NCBI RefSeq assembly: GCF_021018805.1
Contig: NC_086283.1
Location: 57,427,775 to 57,491,774 of the forward strand
Length of the DNA: 64,000 nucleotides
DNA from: Prinia subflava
Taxonomy: Eukaryota; Chordata; Aves; Passeriformes; Cisticolidae
Reading direction: 5' to 3'
Made by a program: the position numbers and the translations under genes. The notes beneath the pieces were generated by a model that made no database searches, was not told the origin of the DNA, and worked only from the letters and a program-made list of their open reading frames with translations. Below, piece after piece: positions 43,401-50,638 of the stretch (position 1 is its first letter; every line of letters starts with the position of its first letter).

Positions 43401-45640
43401 CCCAGCTGTTTAAAATCTTAATCAAAAATTATTTAGGAAGCCATTTGATGACACTGTCAGAGAGGTGAAAAACAAACAAGAACTACACCTTCAGCTGAAG
43501 CCTAATAACAAAACTGGTACTGGAAAAATACTAAAAAATAAACCAAACCATATTCAAAGGTAAGTAGCTTACTACAGCTTAAACACAACAGAAGAGAAAT
43601 CACAGGCATGCAAAGTAAAAAGCCTAAGTGATATTCTCCTTAATTAAAATCATGAGTTGGCAGAGGGAGGGGCACTTTCTTCTTACCCTATATCCATCTG
43701 AGCAAACATTCAGTTTAGGCTGAACAGGTTCTCAGACTTGCAGAAACCCTTATCTATTCAAAACACAGACAAACCAGTTTAAATACTTCTGTATGAATAT
43801 TAAGCAAGCAGCCTGGGAGGCTAAACCAGTTCTAAAGAGCAGCCAGCTTCTCTGGCATAATAGGAAATGACTGGCCTTCCCAGATGTGCATAAACTGTTA
43901 TTAAGACAGCTCTACCCTCCTATCTAAATAAACGGTTTCCCAAGAATCATTATGGGACCTGAGAGAAAGCCAAGCAAAAAAAGCATCTTCTTTATGCACA
44001 GTCAGTTTCACTGAGGAACAAAAAACTTCACTGCCTTTTCTGCAAGTTTCATGTATGCTGGAATAAAGTTACCTTCCTTCAAACCGAGTCTGTTTCAGAG
44101 CCACATACCCACATAAATGATGAAAAATAACCCATAACTTCATACATCCATCTCAGACCCATTCGAATGTTGTTTAAGATGATTTACTATTTCTGCTAAC
44201 CAAAAGAGATGCAGCTAGTCTCCTCATCAGCTCAGTATTTGAGGATTTTAAAGGGACCTGTTGGACCATCACTACACACAGGACCAGGCTCCACTAGGTA
44301 GGTACAGCTTCAGGACTGCAAACTATAAAGACTGAGCCTCTCACTCAGCTTTTCTTTGCCAGTATTAACACGCATCAACTTCCTCATACTGGGACTTTTC
44401 ATTCCCCACACCTGAAAGTATGGAAAGCCAAAAGCAAGACAAGTGGCCAACATCTTACCAGAGTAAAGATAGAAGAGTTGGCAGGAATGTAAAGGAAAAA
44501 GAACCTAACCTGTTACTCCCCAGGAACTTACTCATCACCATCAGAGCTTCAGTCAGCTCTGGCTTCTCATAGAAAAAAAGTCTGAAAACTTCTGTTTCTG
44601 TTCAACAATCAGCTGTATTGCAGAGTTTTATAGTCTAGGTATTTACTTGGCTATTTTGAATATAGAGGGGAGAAAAAACCCAAACCAGCCCCAAATCAAA
44701 ATCCAGTGGTTTGAAGCAACTGAGCAATAATTCAGCTCCTACAGAAATACCAGTCTGTGTAACAGTCATTGGCCACACGACAGGTAGCTGCAAACCCAGG
44801 TTTAATGCCCACTACATTTTTGGCTGCTCTTTGAGTTTCAGCATAACCTAAAGACATTTTTGGAAAAAACTGAAAACACTGAAGCAGTATAAAATAATTT
44901 CTATCATAAGATCATAGAATCATAGAATGGTTTGGCCTGGAAAAGAACCTTGAAAATCATCTAGTTCCAACCTCCCCTGCCATGAGGAGGGACACTTTCA
45001 GCTAGATCACGTTGCTCAGAGCCCCATCCAACCTGGCCTTGAACACCTCCAGGGATAAATATATCACCTCTTAAGTTCATACTGTGAAATCCTCAGCCTC
45101 ATCGGTGAATTCTGTCTCTGAGGCTCAGGCACTGCTTAAAAACAGACAAAAACAAACAGGCGGAAATGCAAGTTTCGGGTCAGAAAGGCGGCCTTGCTGG
45201 TCAGAGAGCGACGGCCAGGTGCGAACAGCGGGGCACACCGACAGCACAGCAGGGACAAGGATCAGAGGCACGGCCTGCAGCTCGCCCGCTCATCCCGGGC
45301 GCACCTGGGGGCGCTCCCGCGCCGGCCCCCCGGCCCTTTGTTCCCCCGCTGCAGGGGCAGCGCTGAGGTGGAGCGCGGCCCTGCCCGGGCATCCCCGGAA
45401 CGCCAAGATGACACAAAGCAAGGCCGGACCGCCGGGGCTCCGCCAACCCCGGCCCGTGCCCGGGCGCGGTGCGGGCCGCGGGGCCTCTATCGCCGGAGCG
45501 GAGCCGCGGCGGGGCGGGAGGCGCCCGGCGCCGCGGCCCTGAGGTGCGGCCCAGCTCGGTGCGGGCGGGCAGCGCGCACTCACCCAGGTGAGCAGGCTCT
45601 CGCCGAGCTCGGCGCGCTCCAGGCTCTCCACGTTGAACAT
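1427..45640 (-). CDS. HOOK3: HOOK3, N-terminal part (coding exons 1-7 of a longer gene; 3' part outside window)
   Basis: Hook microtubule-tethering protein 3, a cytoplasmic adaptor that links cargo to dynein-dynactin. The coding sequence is a join on the minus strand of 45584-45640, 32146-32231, 22543-22615, 14351-14401, 11237-11369, 9205-9272 and 1427-1489. All introns are GT-AG and each exon phase closes, giving 177 residues. Residues 1 to about 165 form the globular Hook domain (calponin-homology-like fold plus an extra helix); residues 166-177 lead into the coiled coil. Q147 and I154, the positions known in human HOOK3 to contact dynein light intermediate chain, are both present at the same numbering. 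The protein is near-identical to mammalian HOOK3 and distinct from HOOK1/2 in its start (MFNVESLERAEL) and the QQINDFTLPDVNLIGEH stretch. The human protein is about 718 residues, so roughly three quarters of the coding sequence lies left of position 1. Recognition is by recall of the family; the exon structure is read directly. Confidence 0.96.
3973..4603 (-). mobile_element. Solo LTR of an avian endogenous retrovirus (minus orientation)
   Basis: On the minus strand it begins TGTCGGAGTCTAGGG and ends GAGAACA, the TG...CA form of an LTR. A polyadenylation signal AATAAA (complement of 4090-4095) lies in the expected place ahead of the 3' part. The direct repeat GGATG occurs at 4604-4608 and at 3970-3974 (overlapping the terminal bases), consistent with a 5-bp target duplication if the last two bases are ambiguous. 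No internal retroviral sequence flanks it, so it is a recombined solo LTR. Family assignment is by resemblance only. Confidence 0.75.
7480..7830 (-). mobile_element. Decayed CR1 LINE reverse-transcriptase fragment
   Basis: On the minus strand, one frame gives EVPVSWKLANIIPIFKKRK and a shifted frame gives VSLTSVPDKIME. These are recognisable versions of the conserved reverse-transcriptase block of CR1 (W-K-x-A-N-I-x-P-I-F-K-K-G, then R-P-V-S-L-T). The copy is broken by frameshifts and substitutions and has no 3' tail nearby. It is an old insertion in HOOK3 intron 6, in the same orientation as the gene. Confidence 0.65.
9205..9272 (-). CDS. HOOK3: HOOK3 coding exon 6 (residues 134-156; dynein LIC-binding helix)
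   Basis: 68 bp: completes E134 and reads YIQTIMMMEESVQHVVMT then AIQE. Acceptor TTTTCAG, donor GAG|GTATGC. It carries Q147 and I154, which in human HOOK3 are required for binding the dynein light intermediate chain helix; both are intact here. T138 differs from the alanine I recall in human. Confidence 0.95.
9273..11236 (-). other. HOOK3 intron 5
   Basis: 2.0-kb intron. No repeat family, RNA gene or additional exon recognised. Confidence 0.7.
11237..11369 (-). CDS. HOOK3: HOOK3 coding exon 5 (residues 90-133 plus one base)
   Basis: 133 bp, beginning ILGQQINDFTLPDVNLIG, with GRMLQLILGCAVNCEQKQ at its end and a final G that starts the codon for E134. Acceptor TATGCAG, donor CAAG|GTAATA. This is the most conserved stretch of the Hook domain and the strongest single identifier of the gene. 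Confidence 0.96.
11370..14350 (-). other. HOOK3 intron 4
   Basis: 3.0-kb AT-rich intron. No repeat family, RNA gene or additional exon recognised. Confidence 0.7.
14351..14401 (-). CDS. HOOK3: HOOK3 coding exon 4 (residues 73-89)
   Basis: 51 bp, phase 0 on both sides, reading VSNLKKILKGILDYNHE. Donor GAG|GTAAGAACC, acceptor AAATAG. The exon itself begins GTAAGC, so the acceptor AG is followed directly by a good donor consensus (AG|GTAAGC). Human has isoleucine rather than valine at this first codon, so the donor-like start may be a lineage change. Because the exon is in phase 0 and a multiple of three, skipping it would keep frame. Confidence 0.94.
15294..15681 (+). mobile_element. CR1 LINE 3' fragment
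   Basis: Starts in the GGAGAAAAGGAGGCTCAGGG block typical of the end of CR1, continues through the ACAAGAAATGG and GGTATCAGGAAATATTTCTT blocks and ends CCAACCTAAATGATTG. Diverged copy, antisense to HOOK3. Confidence 0.8.
18604..18628 (+). other. G-rich tract with quadruplex potential
   Basis: Five G-runs of three to five bases separated by 1-3 bases (GGGTGGGCATGGGGGTGTGG and on), followed by TG repeats. It lies in HOOK3 intron 3 on the strand opposite to the transcript. Function unknown. Confidence 0.7.
19596..19734 (+). repeat. G-free A/C-rich low-complexity tract
   Basis: 139 bases without a single G and with only a few T, built from CAAAA, AACCA and CCTCC units. It is immediately followed by a CR1 tail. 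It is the source of a long lysine/threonine-rich open frame that should not be taken as a gene. Confidence 0.9.
19808..20097 (+). mobile_element. CR1 LINE 3' tail
   Basis: Contains the GACAAGATAAGAAGAAATGG and GAGCACTGGAACAGACTGCC blocks and ends CTCTATGATTCTAT, the CR1 terminus. Antisense to HOOK3. Confidence 0.85.
20485..20745 (+). mobile_element. CR1 LINE 3' tail
   Basis: Contains TGACAGGACAAGAGGAAATG and GAAGAGGCTACCCAGGGAAG and ends ACAATTCTATGA. A second CR1 tail only about 390 bp from the previous one, same orientation, different sequence. Confidence 0.85.
22543..22615 (-). CDS. HOOK3: HOOK3 coding exon 3 (residues 48-72)
   Basis: 73 bp: completes I48, then reads DPAYFDENWLNRIK and ends GDNWRLK. 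Acceptor TTTCAG, donor AAG|GTATTTG (22536-22542). The exon length and phase match the flanking exons exactly. Part of the Hook domain core. Confidence 0.95.
29041..29045. repeat. Left target-site duplication GTCTT
   Basis: Identical to 29723-29727 and immediately abuts the TG end of the LTR. Confidence 0.8.
29046..29722 (+). mobile_element. Solo LTR with perfect 5-bp target-site duplication (plus orientation)
   Basis: 677 bp beginning TGTCTTAGGTTGC and ending CCAAGACA. It is flanked directly by GTCTT at 29041-29045 and GTCTT at 29723-29727. A TATA-like GGATAAAACC lies at 29263-29272 and an AGTAAA polyadenylation variant at 29572-29577. The last 160 bp or so are closely similar to the inverted LTR at 61595-62388. 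No gag/pol/env sequence is present on either side. A 5-bp duplication suits ERVL-like elements, but the family is not certain. Confidence 0.85.
29723..29727. repeat. Right target-site duplication GTCTT
   Basis: Identical to 29041-29045 and immediately abuts the CA end of the LTR. Confidence 0.8.
30030..31755 (+). mobile_element. Decayed CR1 LINE: 5' region, endonuclease part and 3' part
   Basis: 30030-30540 resembles a CR1 5' untranslated region. From about 30550 the sequence follows the start of the CR1 endonuclease reading frame, now full of stops; the block near 30930-30965 reads CYRLPDQDD, the endonuclease Y-R-x-P-D-Q motif. From about 31330 the 3' end of CR1 is clear (AGCAAAGGGCAATCAACACG, GAAGAGAAGGCTCAGTAGGA, TATAAATAACCTGATG). 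Most of the reverse transcriptase is missing, so the copy carries a large internal deletion or is two overlapping insertions. It begins about 300 bp after a solo LTR. Confidence 0.6.
32146..32231 (-). CDS. HOOK3: HOOK3 coding exon 2 (residues 20-47 plus two bases)
   Basis: 86 bp beginning IQTFNVEAPCQTVED and ending VLQK plus AT. Acceptor CCCACAG at the high-coordinate side, donor AT|GTAAG at 32141-32145. The split isoleucine codon is completed by the A that opens exon 3. It encodes the first helices of the Hook domain. Confidence 0.95.
35140..35845 (+). mobile_element. CR1 LINE 3' fragment
   Basis: Includes the end of the reverse-transcriptase frame region, the CAGCCTGGAGAAGAGAAG block near 35504, the GGAACAGAAGAGTACTAGATG block and the terminal TATTCTATGATCCTATCA. 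Diverged copy in HOOK3 intron 1, antisense to the gene. Confidence 0.8.
36700..36986 (+). mobile_element. Partial LTR of an avian ERVL-like element
   Basis: The 3' part of an LTR: an ATT-rich stretch (ATTATTATTATTACTG near 36812), a GATTAAA polyadenylation-type signal near 36851, a pyrimidine-rich stretch, then GAGTGAGCAGTTGTGTG and the end GGGTTAAACCATGACA. This layout matches a common avian ERVL-type LTR. The 5' part is too decayed to place and no duplication was found. Confidence 0.55.
44910..45056 (-). mobile_element. CR1 LINE 3' tail (minus)
   Basis: Opens with ATCATAGAATCATAGAATGG, the reverse complement of the CR1 terminus, and continues through CCAACCTGGCCTTGAACACC. The cleanest CR1 tail in the window. 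It lies about 100 bp left of the CpG island and in the same orientation as HOOK3. Confidence 0.92.
45584..45640 (-). CDS. HOOK3: HOOK3 coding exon 1 (residues 1-19)
   Basis: Reads MFNVESLERAELGESLLTW from the ATG at 45640 down to 45584, followed by a GTGAGT donor (45578-45583). The ATG has G at -3 (GCCATGT). This start is chosen because it matches the conserved Hook N-terminus exactly; the frame stays open further upstream only because the 5' UTR is very GC-rich. The exon lies inside the CpG island. Confidence 0.95.
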
Positions 45641-45699
45641 GGCGGGGCTGCGGGGCCGCGGCCGGGTCGGTACCAGCGGTCCCGCCCCGCCCCGTCCCG

Positions 45700-45851
45700 G
45701 GCCGGGCGGTGGCGCCGACACGTCACCGCGCCCTGACGGACCGGCCGCGCGCCTGCGCCCGGCGGCGGCGGGGCGGGGCGGGCGCGGTGTGACCCGGCGC
45801 CGTCGGGGAAGCGGGGCGGGGCCGCGGGGCCGGCGGCGAGCGGCGGCTGAG
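45700..45851 (+). other. RNF170: Candidate untranslated first exon of RNF170
   Basis: RNF170 begins coding at 55324 directly after an acceptor, so at least one upstream untranslated exon must exist. The best donor on the plus strand near the GC boxes is GCTGAG|GTACCG after 45851; a second candidate is GGGAG|GTGAAG near 45929. The left boundary given is only an estimate of the start region. Confidence 0.35.
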
Positions 45852-46455
45852 GTACCGCGGGGCGACGGGCGGGGACACAGCGGAGCGGGCTGTCCGCCCC
45901 TCACAGCCGGCCGGGGGGGCGCTGGGGAGGTGAAGGGGACGCGAACCCCTCCGTTGCGTGTCCGTCGAGGTGCCTCGTACGCCGCCGGGCCCTCGGGTGG
46001 GAGGGGTCTGCAGCCCTTCGCCCGGCTCCGTGTGCGTGTGCCTGTGCGCGGAGGAGCTGGTCAGGAGAGTGTCCGGCAGGGCTGGGAGCGTGGGTTTGTG
46101 AGGGTGGTGTACAACTGGCGTTATCAATTTTGGTGTGTAATGTGGCTTGGCTTCTGGGTGGAGCGGCCCCTACGAGGTTTTTATTTCTTTTTGGAGCAGA
46201 ACAATGACCTTTCACCCGCAGACATTCTGTTAGTGAAAGGAGCACTAATCAATGTTAGCTCCTAGAAGGTTTTCCTCTTGGAGTAGGAAATTACCCTGCA
46301 CTCACAGACACAGTCTTAGTATCTAGTGTAGATTGACTCGTGTATGGAGCAGCCTCGACGACGTTCTCCTCTGTTTTTGGAGAAGACGATGTTAGCTTCC
46401 TTTCAGCAAAGCTCTGCTGTAGTAAATTTAATGGGCAGGCAATCCACCAGTATCT

Positions 46456-46772
46456 GAAGGGGGTCTGCAGAGAAGCCAGAGAGAGACTTTGCATTAGGAA
46501 CTCTAGTGACAAGGAGTAATGCGTTCAAACTTAAAGAAGGGTGGTTTAGGCTAGACAGCAGGAAGGAGTTTTTTACTGTCAGGGGCATTGAGATGCTGGA
46601 ACAAGTTGTCCAAGGAGGTTGTGGATGCCCCAAGGTACTGTTCAAAACTGGTTTGAGTAAGTCTTGAGCAAAGGTGTGTCTTGTGAAAGGTGTCCCTATC
46701 CATGGCGTGGGGATGTTGGGACTGAGTGATCTTTAAGGTTTTTCCGATCTCTTAACATTCTATGATTCTATA
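46456..46772 (+). mobile_element. CR1 LINE 3' tail
   Basis: Contains TTTAGGCTAGACAGCAGGAA and GAGATGCTGGAACAAGTTGT and ends ACATTCTATGATTCTATAA. Just right of the CpG island. Confidence 0.88.
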
Positions 46773-46828
46773 AGCTACTTGCTTAGCACTAGCTGCAAGT
46801 GGTGAATAGGAAAAAGGTATTGGAATAG

Positions 46829-47009
46829 GTATTGGATTGGGATGCCAATGGAGGTGGTGGAGTCACTCAATCAGTGTTCAAGGAAAGATGACATGACACT
46901 CGGTGTTGTGGTGTGGTTGACAGGGTGGTGTTCAGTCTGATTGGATTTGATGATCTCAGTGGTCTTTTCCAGCCTAGTTGGTCCTATGTGATTCTTCAGG
47001 TGATTCTAT
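46829..47009 (+). mobile_element. CR1 LINE 3' tail of a different subtype
   Basis: Contains GGAGGTGGTGGAGTCAC, GTTCAAGGAAAGATGACATG and TGATCTCAGTGGTCTTTTCC, ending near TATGTGATTCTTCAGGTGAT. It follows the previous CR1 tail by under 60 bp and has a different 3' end, so it is a separate insertion. Confidence 0.82.
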
Positions 47010-48424
47010 TAATTTTTAATCTCAAAGACACGAGTCTGTCTGTGGCTAGAGTGCCCCTGCATCCTTGCTGTGCCCCAGCCAGAAGAGCTCTCCAGCATGC
47101 TGCAGATGGAATTCAAGTAACTCTTTCTCAGTAATGTGTTGGATTTTGGACTATTTCAAGTTTGCAATGAGAGTGTGTGGCTTCATGATAAGTTCTGCAG
47201 TACCCTATCAATTAACAACGGGCTTGACATGCAACAGCATGGAGTAGCAGGCACAGGGCACTGATAACAGTGGAGGGTTGTATAAACAGGAAAGGTCGCA
47301 GATGTGGAAACTGTCACTATTTTCCCCATTTCCTCAGAGTGTTTCCATTTAATAAATTTGTAGCATGGACAAAATCTGAGTGCTCCCTTTATGTCAGCTC
47401 CTTTTGAATTGAAGAGTATTGTAGAAGCTATGAAAATATTCAGGTTTTCTCAGAAAAGTATTTTCTCACTGATCTCATAGTATAATCTGCTGTATAAGTT
47501 AAAAATCAAATCTGTCTTCATTTAAAGGTAACTTCTGGTTTTGGAATGAATTTAAAGTCTTAGAACAACTGCACAACTGCCAACTTCCCATTCCAAGTTT
47601 TAATGTGTGCTTTAAGCAACCTTGCTTTTGACAAATAATACTTTCACAGGTCCATTGCATTGTTTAAGGTTTTCTGTCGTATCTTCCTCCGTGTCTCATT
47701 TCCCGCTCTGCTTTGCCTGTTGCCACGAGGTGTAGCTTGTATTTTGTTGACGCAAACAAATACAAGAACACTTTTTTGCCTTGCTATCTATTTTAGATAT
47801 GAGGTTGTTTATGGAAGTAGCACTTTCTACAGTAAGGAATTCTTGGGCATTTTTCGTAAGAGAAATCTGAAGCTTCCTCATGCTTAACTGAAGTATTACC
47901 ATATTCCAGTAAACATTAATTATAACAAAGTGACAATATTTTCTTTTTCTTCCTGTATGACTTCCTTTCAGGAAAGTCAGGTATCCAAGCTGAAGACATT
48001 AGCAGGCTTTTTCTCATGCTCCTATCTGCATATGAATTCAATTCCACCCTCTGATTTGTTTAAAACTCTATGTATTTCGGTATGTTTTTGCCTTGTGAAG
48101 TGGTGGAAGACTTTGTTGGGAATTGTTTTACACAAGTCATACATCACCCAGGAAGATATTCAGAATAGTAATGATAAACAGGCCATTCAATGGAATTTGT
48201 CTTTTTGCTTCAAGCCATCCACATAGTTTTGGGCTCAGCAGAAAAATTACTGGAGACGTTTTGTTTTCCCAGTAGAATGGTATATTAATTTTGGATTATT
48301 TGCCCTTACAACCCTGCACCTGTTGTTTGCAGCTGCATTACTTTTAACTTGCAAAACATTATTCCATCAGCAAAAGTAGAATATCTACTTTATTTTTTCT
48401 TCCTTTTTTTTTTTTTCTCTTTAG

Positions 48425-48482
48425 GAAAAAATGTGCCTCGGAGACTGCTGACCTCAGACCTTGCAGAAACCTGCTTTATCAG
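48425..48482 (+). other. Candidate alternative 5' untranslated exon of RNF170 (GC-AG donor)
   Basis: A long pyrimidine tract (about 48390-48420) ends in CTCTTTAG, an excellent acceptor, and 58 bp later CAG|GCAAGT fits the consensus of rare GC donors. The interval lies between the CpG island and the first coding exon on the coding strand. There is no protein-level or conservation support, so it may be a chance match. Confidence 0.2.
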
Positions 48483-50617
48483 GCAAGTGCCTCAGTTGGT
48501 CAGTTTGCAAGATACACTCAACCATATCATTATTTGCCTGCTGAAATTGCCCTCTCCTCTCCCTTGGCAAGACTGTTCAGGCCTTTTCCATTCTCTTTTG
48601 CAAAGAGTATGTATACACTTAAATGTGTCTGCACAGTCCTGAAAGCAAAGTTGTTTCATAGTGAGCATATAACTGAATATTGTACAGCTGAATTTGGCTG
48701 TTTTTCTTGTACCAGCTGAACTGATTTGTAAACCCAAAGTTGATGCAAACTCATAATAATGATGCATTAATAGATTGCATGAAATTCTAGTAGGATAATC
48801 CCAAGTCAGTTTTAACAGCCTTGTCACAGAATATATCTCTTCAATTTAGAGGTTACTGTATTTGATTTTTTTAAAATTTCCATTAGTAAAGGTGCCCTTT
48901 GGATTTTCTCCTCCTGATTTTCATAATATAGGGAGATACTTAATACTAGAGATTATTGTGTGGTGCTTTATCCAAGTAAGAATGTGCTCACAAAAATTAA
49001 AAGCTAATAAATTCTGTTTCCTCAGAAACACTTTTTCTAAGTACACCATAAATCATTTCCATTATTTCTGGTTTATAAAGTTATATTTGCCTACACTGCT
49101 TCTTCGAACTCCAACTTTAGTACACTAAGGAGCCTGGATAAAATATATCACTTCAGGATTTAGCTGATTTAGGATTTAGGCTAGTAAACTCATAGAGTCT
49201 TCAACACTTCCTCTGTTCATCATGTGTAGTTCATCCCTGCTGTTTTTAATTGTTTTTGAATGCAGTTTGGGCATATCTTTGGACTCCTAAAGAAAGAGAG
49301 CATAAGTAACTGTGGGATCCAGTTTCCTGAGTCAAATCCATTCACAAAGTCCAATTGTCAACCAGAGAGAGGGGCCATGACCTGCTACTACTCTGAAGCA
49401 GGAGGTAATTAGATAGCTTCTGATGAGACAAGTCTCAATTTTTGCCCTACATATAAGAATTTGTCTTTATTTTGGGAATGTTTGCCTGTTTTTCTCTTAA
49501 ATGAAATACGCTGTATTTATGCCTATAGATATTTCAGTATAAGCTAATATATCTTCAGGGCACGGATTACAGAATAAATATGCTCTGTTTTAGTATACTT
49601 ATATTCTTGGAAGTTGATTTATGTTGTCTAAAACAGGTCAATCTTACTAGAAACTTTTTGATACAAATGAAACCAACTTTTTGTTTGTTTTTCTTATGTG
49701 GGAAAAAATTTTGAGGGGTTAAATCCTTTTTGTTCTTAAGAAAGTGTGTGCTATGTCATTTGACTAGTTGGAGTTGAATTAACTTATCCTGGGTAATACA
49801 CAACCTCAAATTAAGCATCTTTTTCAAAGGGCAGGGCCAATGCTTTTGCTAATAAAAGGTGACTGGCAAAAGGAATTGCAGGTTCTGGCTTGCACACTGG
49901 CTCACCATCACTGTCTTAACTTTATAATTTTTTTCAAGAACCGATGGTGGCTGCCAGTACTGCATCAAGAGGAAAACACTCAAAATAAAACTGAAATAAG
50001 GGAAAACTCAAAACTCCATTTTTCTCATCCAGTTCAATTCCAGCCCAGCCCATAAAGGATACATTGTTATCCAATTACCTTTCAGATGTTGAACAAATTG
50101 TACCATGTTCACAAAGTCAATACTGTAAGGTTAGTAACTTGTTCCTCACATCAATATTTCTTGTGTGTTACCCCATTGTTTACTTCTCAGACATCAAGAG
50201 AGCCTCTTATTTCTTCTTCACTATGCTTGCACATTCCTTTGGTAGTGGGTCCTAAAAATCTCTGTGGTTTTGAGAGTATATTATCATATGGCACTTCCCT
50301 GGTAAACTCAGAAAAGTTCAAATACTTCAGAAAACTACGGGGAAAATTCTGACTTTGAATAGCTGGCAGCTGTTTAACACATTGTGGGGAAAACTGGATT
50401 GTTTTTCATGTCTTTATGAGCTGTGGCATAGGGTATTGTTGTAGCTGTGCTTTATGGTGAACATTGAAAGTTCTAAAAATACTTTTAAGATCTGAAAAAT
50501 TAAGAAATAGTACATTCACACTGGTGTGTCTTCATTCCCTTATCCTTCAATGTGATCTGTATGAATTTCCAAGAATAAAAGCCATTGCACTTGCAGTATT
50601 GCTCATTATAGTTCTAC

Positions 50618-50638
50618 TTTTTTTTTTTTTTTTTTTTT
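50618..50638 (+). repeat. T homopolymer of 21
   Basis: Uninterrupted run of 21 T in the RNF170 upstream intron region. Length is prone to sequencing error. Confidence 0.95.

Larger units (their letters stand above)
32232..45583 (-). other. HOOK3 intron 1
   Basis: 13.4-kb first intron. It holds a plus-strand CR1 (35140-35845), an ERVL-like LTR fragment (about 36700-36986) and a minus-strand CR1 tail (44910-45056) just before the CpG island. I recognise nothing in 37000-44900. Confidence 0.75.
45150..46050. promoter_or_regulatory. CpG island with bidirectional HOOK3/RNF170 promoter
   Basis: The only long stretch of dense CpG in an otherwise AT-rich window. It covers HOOK3 coding exon 1 and the expected HOOK3 and RNF170 transcription starts. 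Several GC boxes of the GGGGCGGGG/CCCCGCCCC type lie around 45680-45700 and 45770-45835. A CGTCA half-site (cAMP-response-element type) sits near 45721. No TATA box is seen, as usual for housekeeping divergent promoters. Exact starts cannot be read from sequence. Confidence 0.85.

Noticed and set aside
45290..46265. Several long open frames on both strands of the CpG island
   Set aside because: GC-rich sequence with few stops; proline/arginine/alanine-rich translations with no family. Only the HOOK3 exon 1 frame is real.
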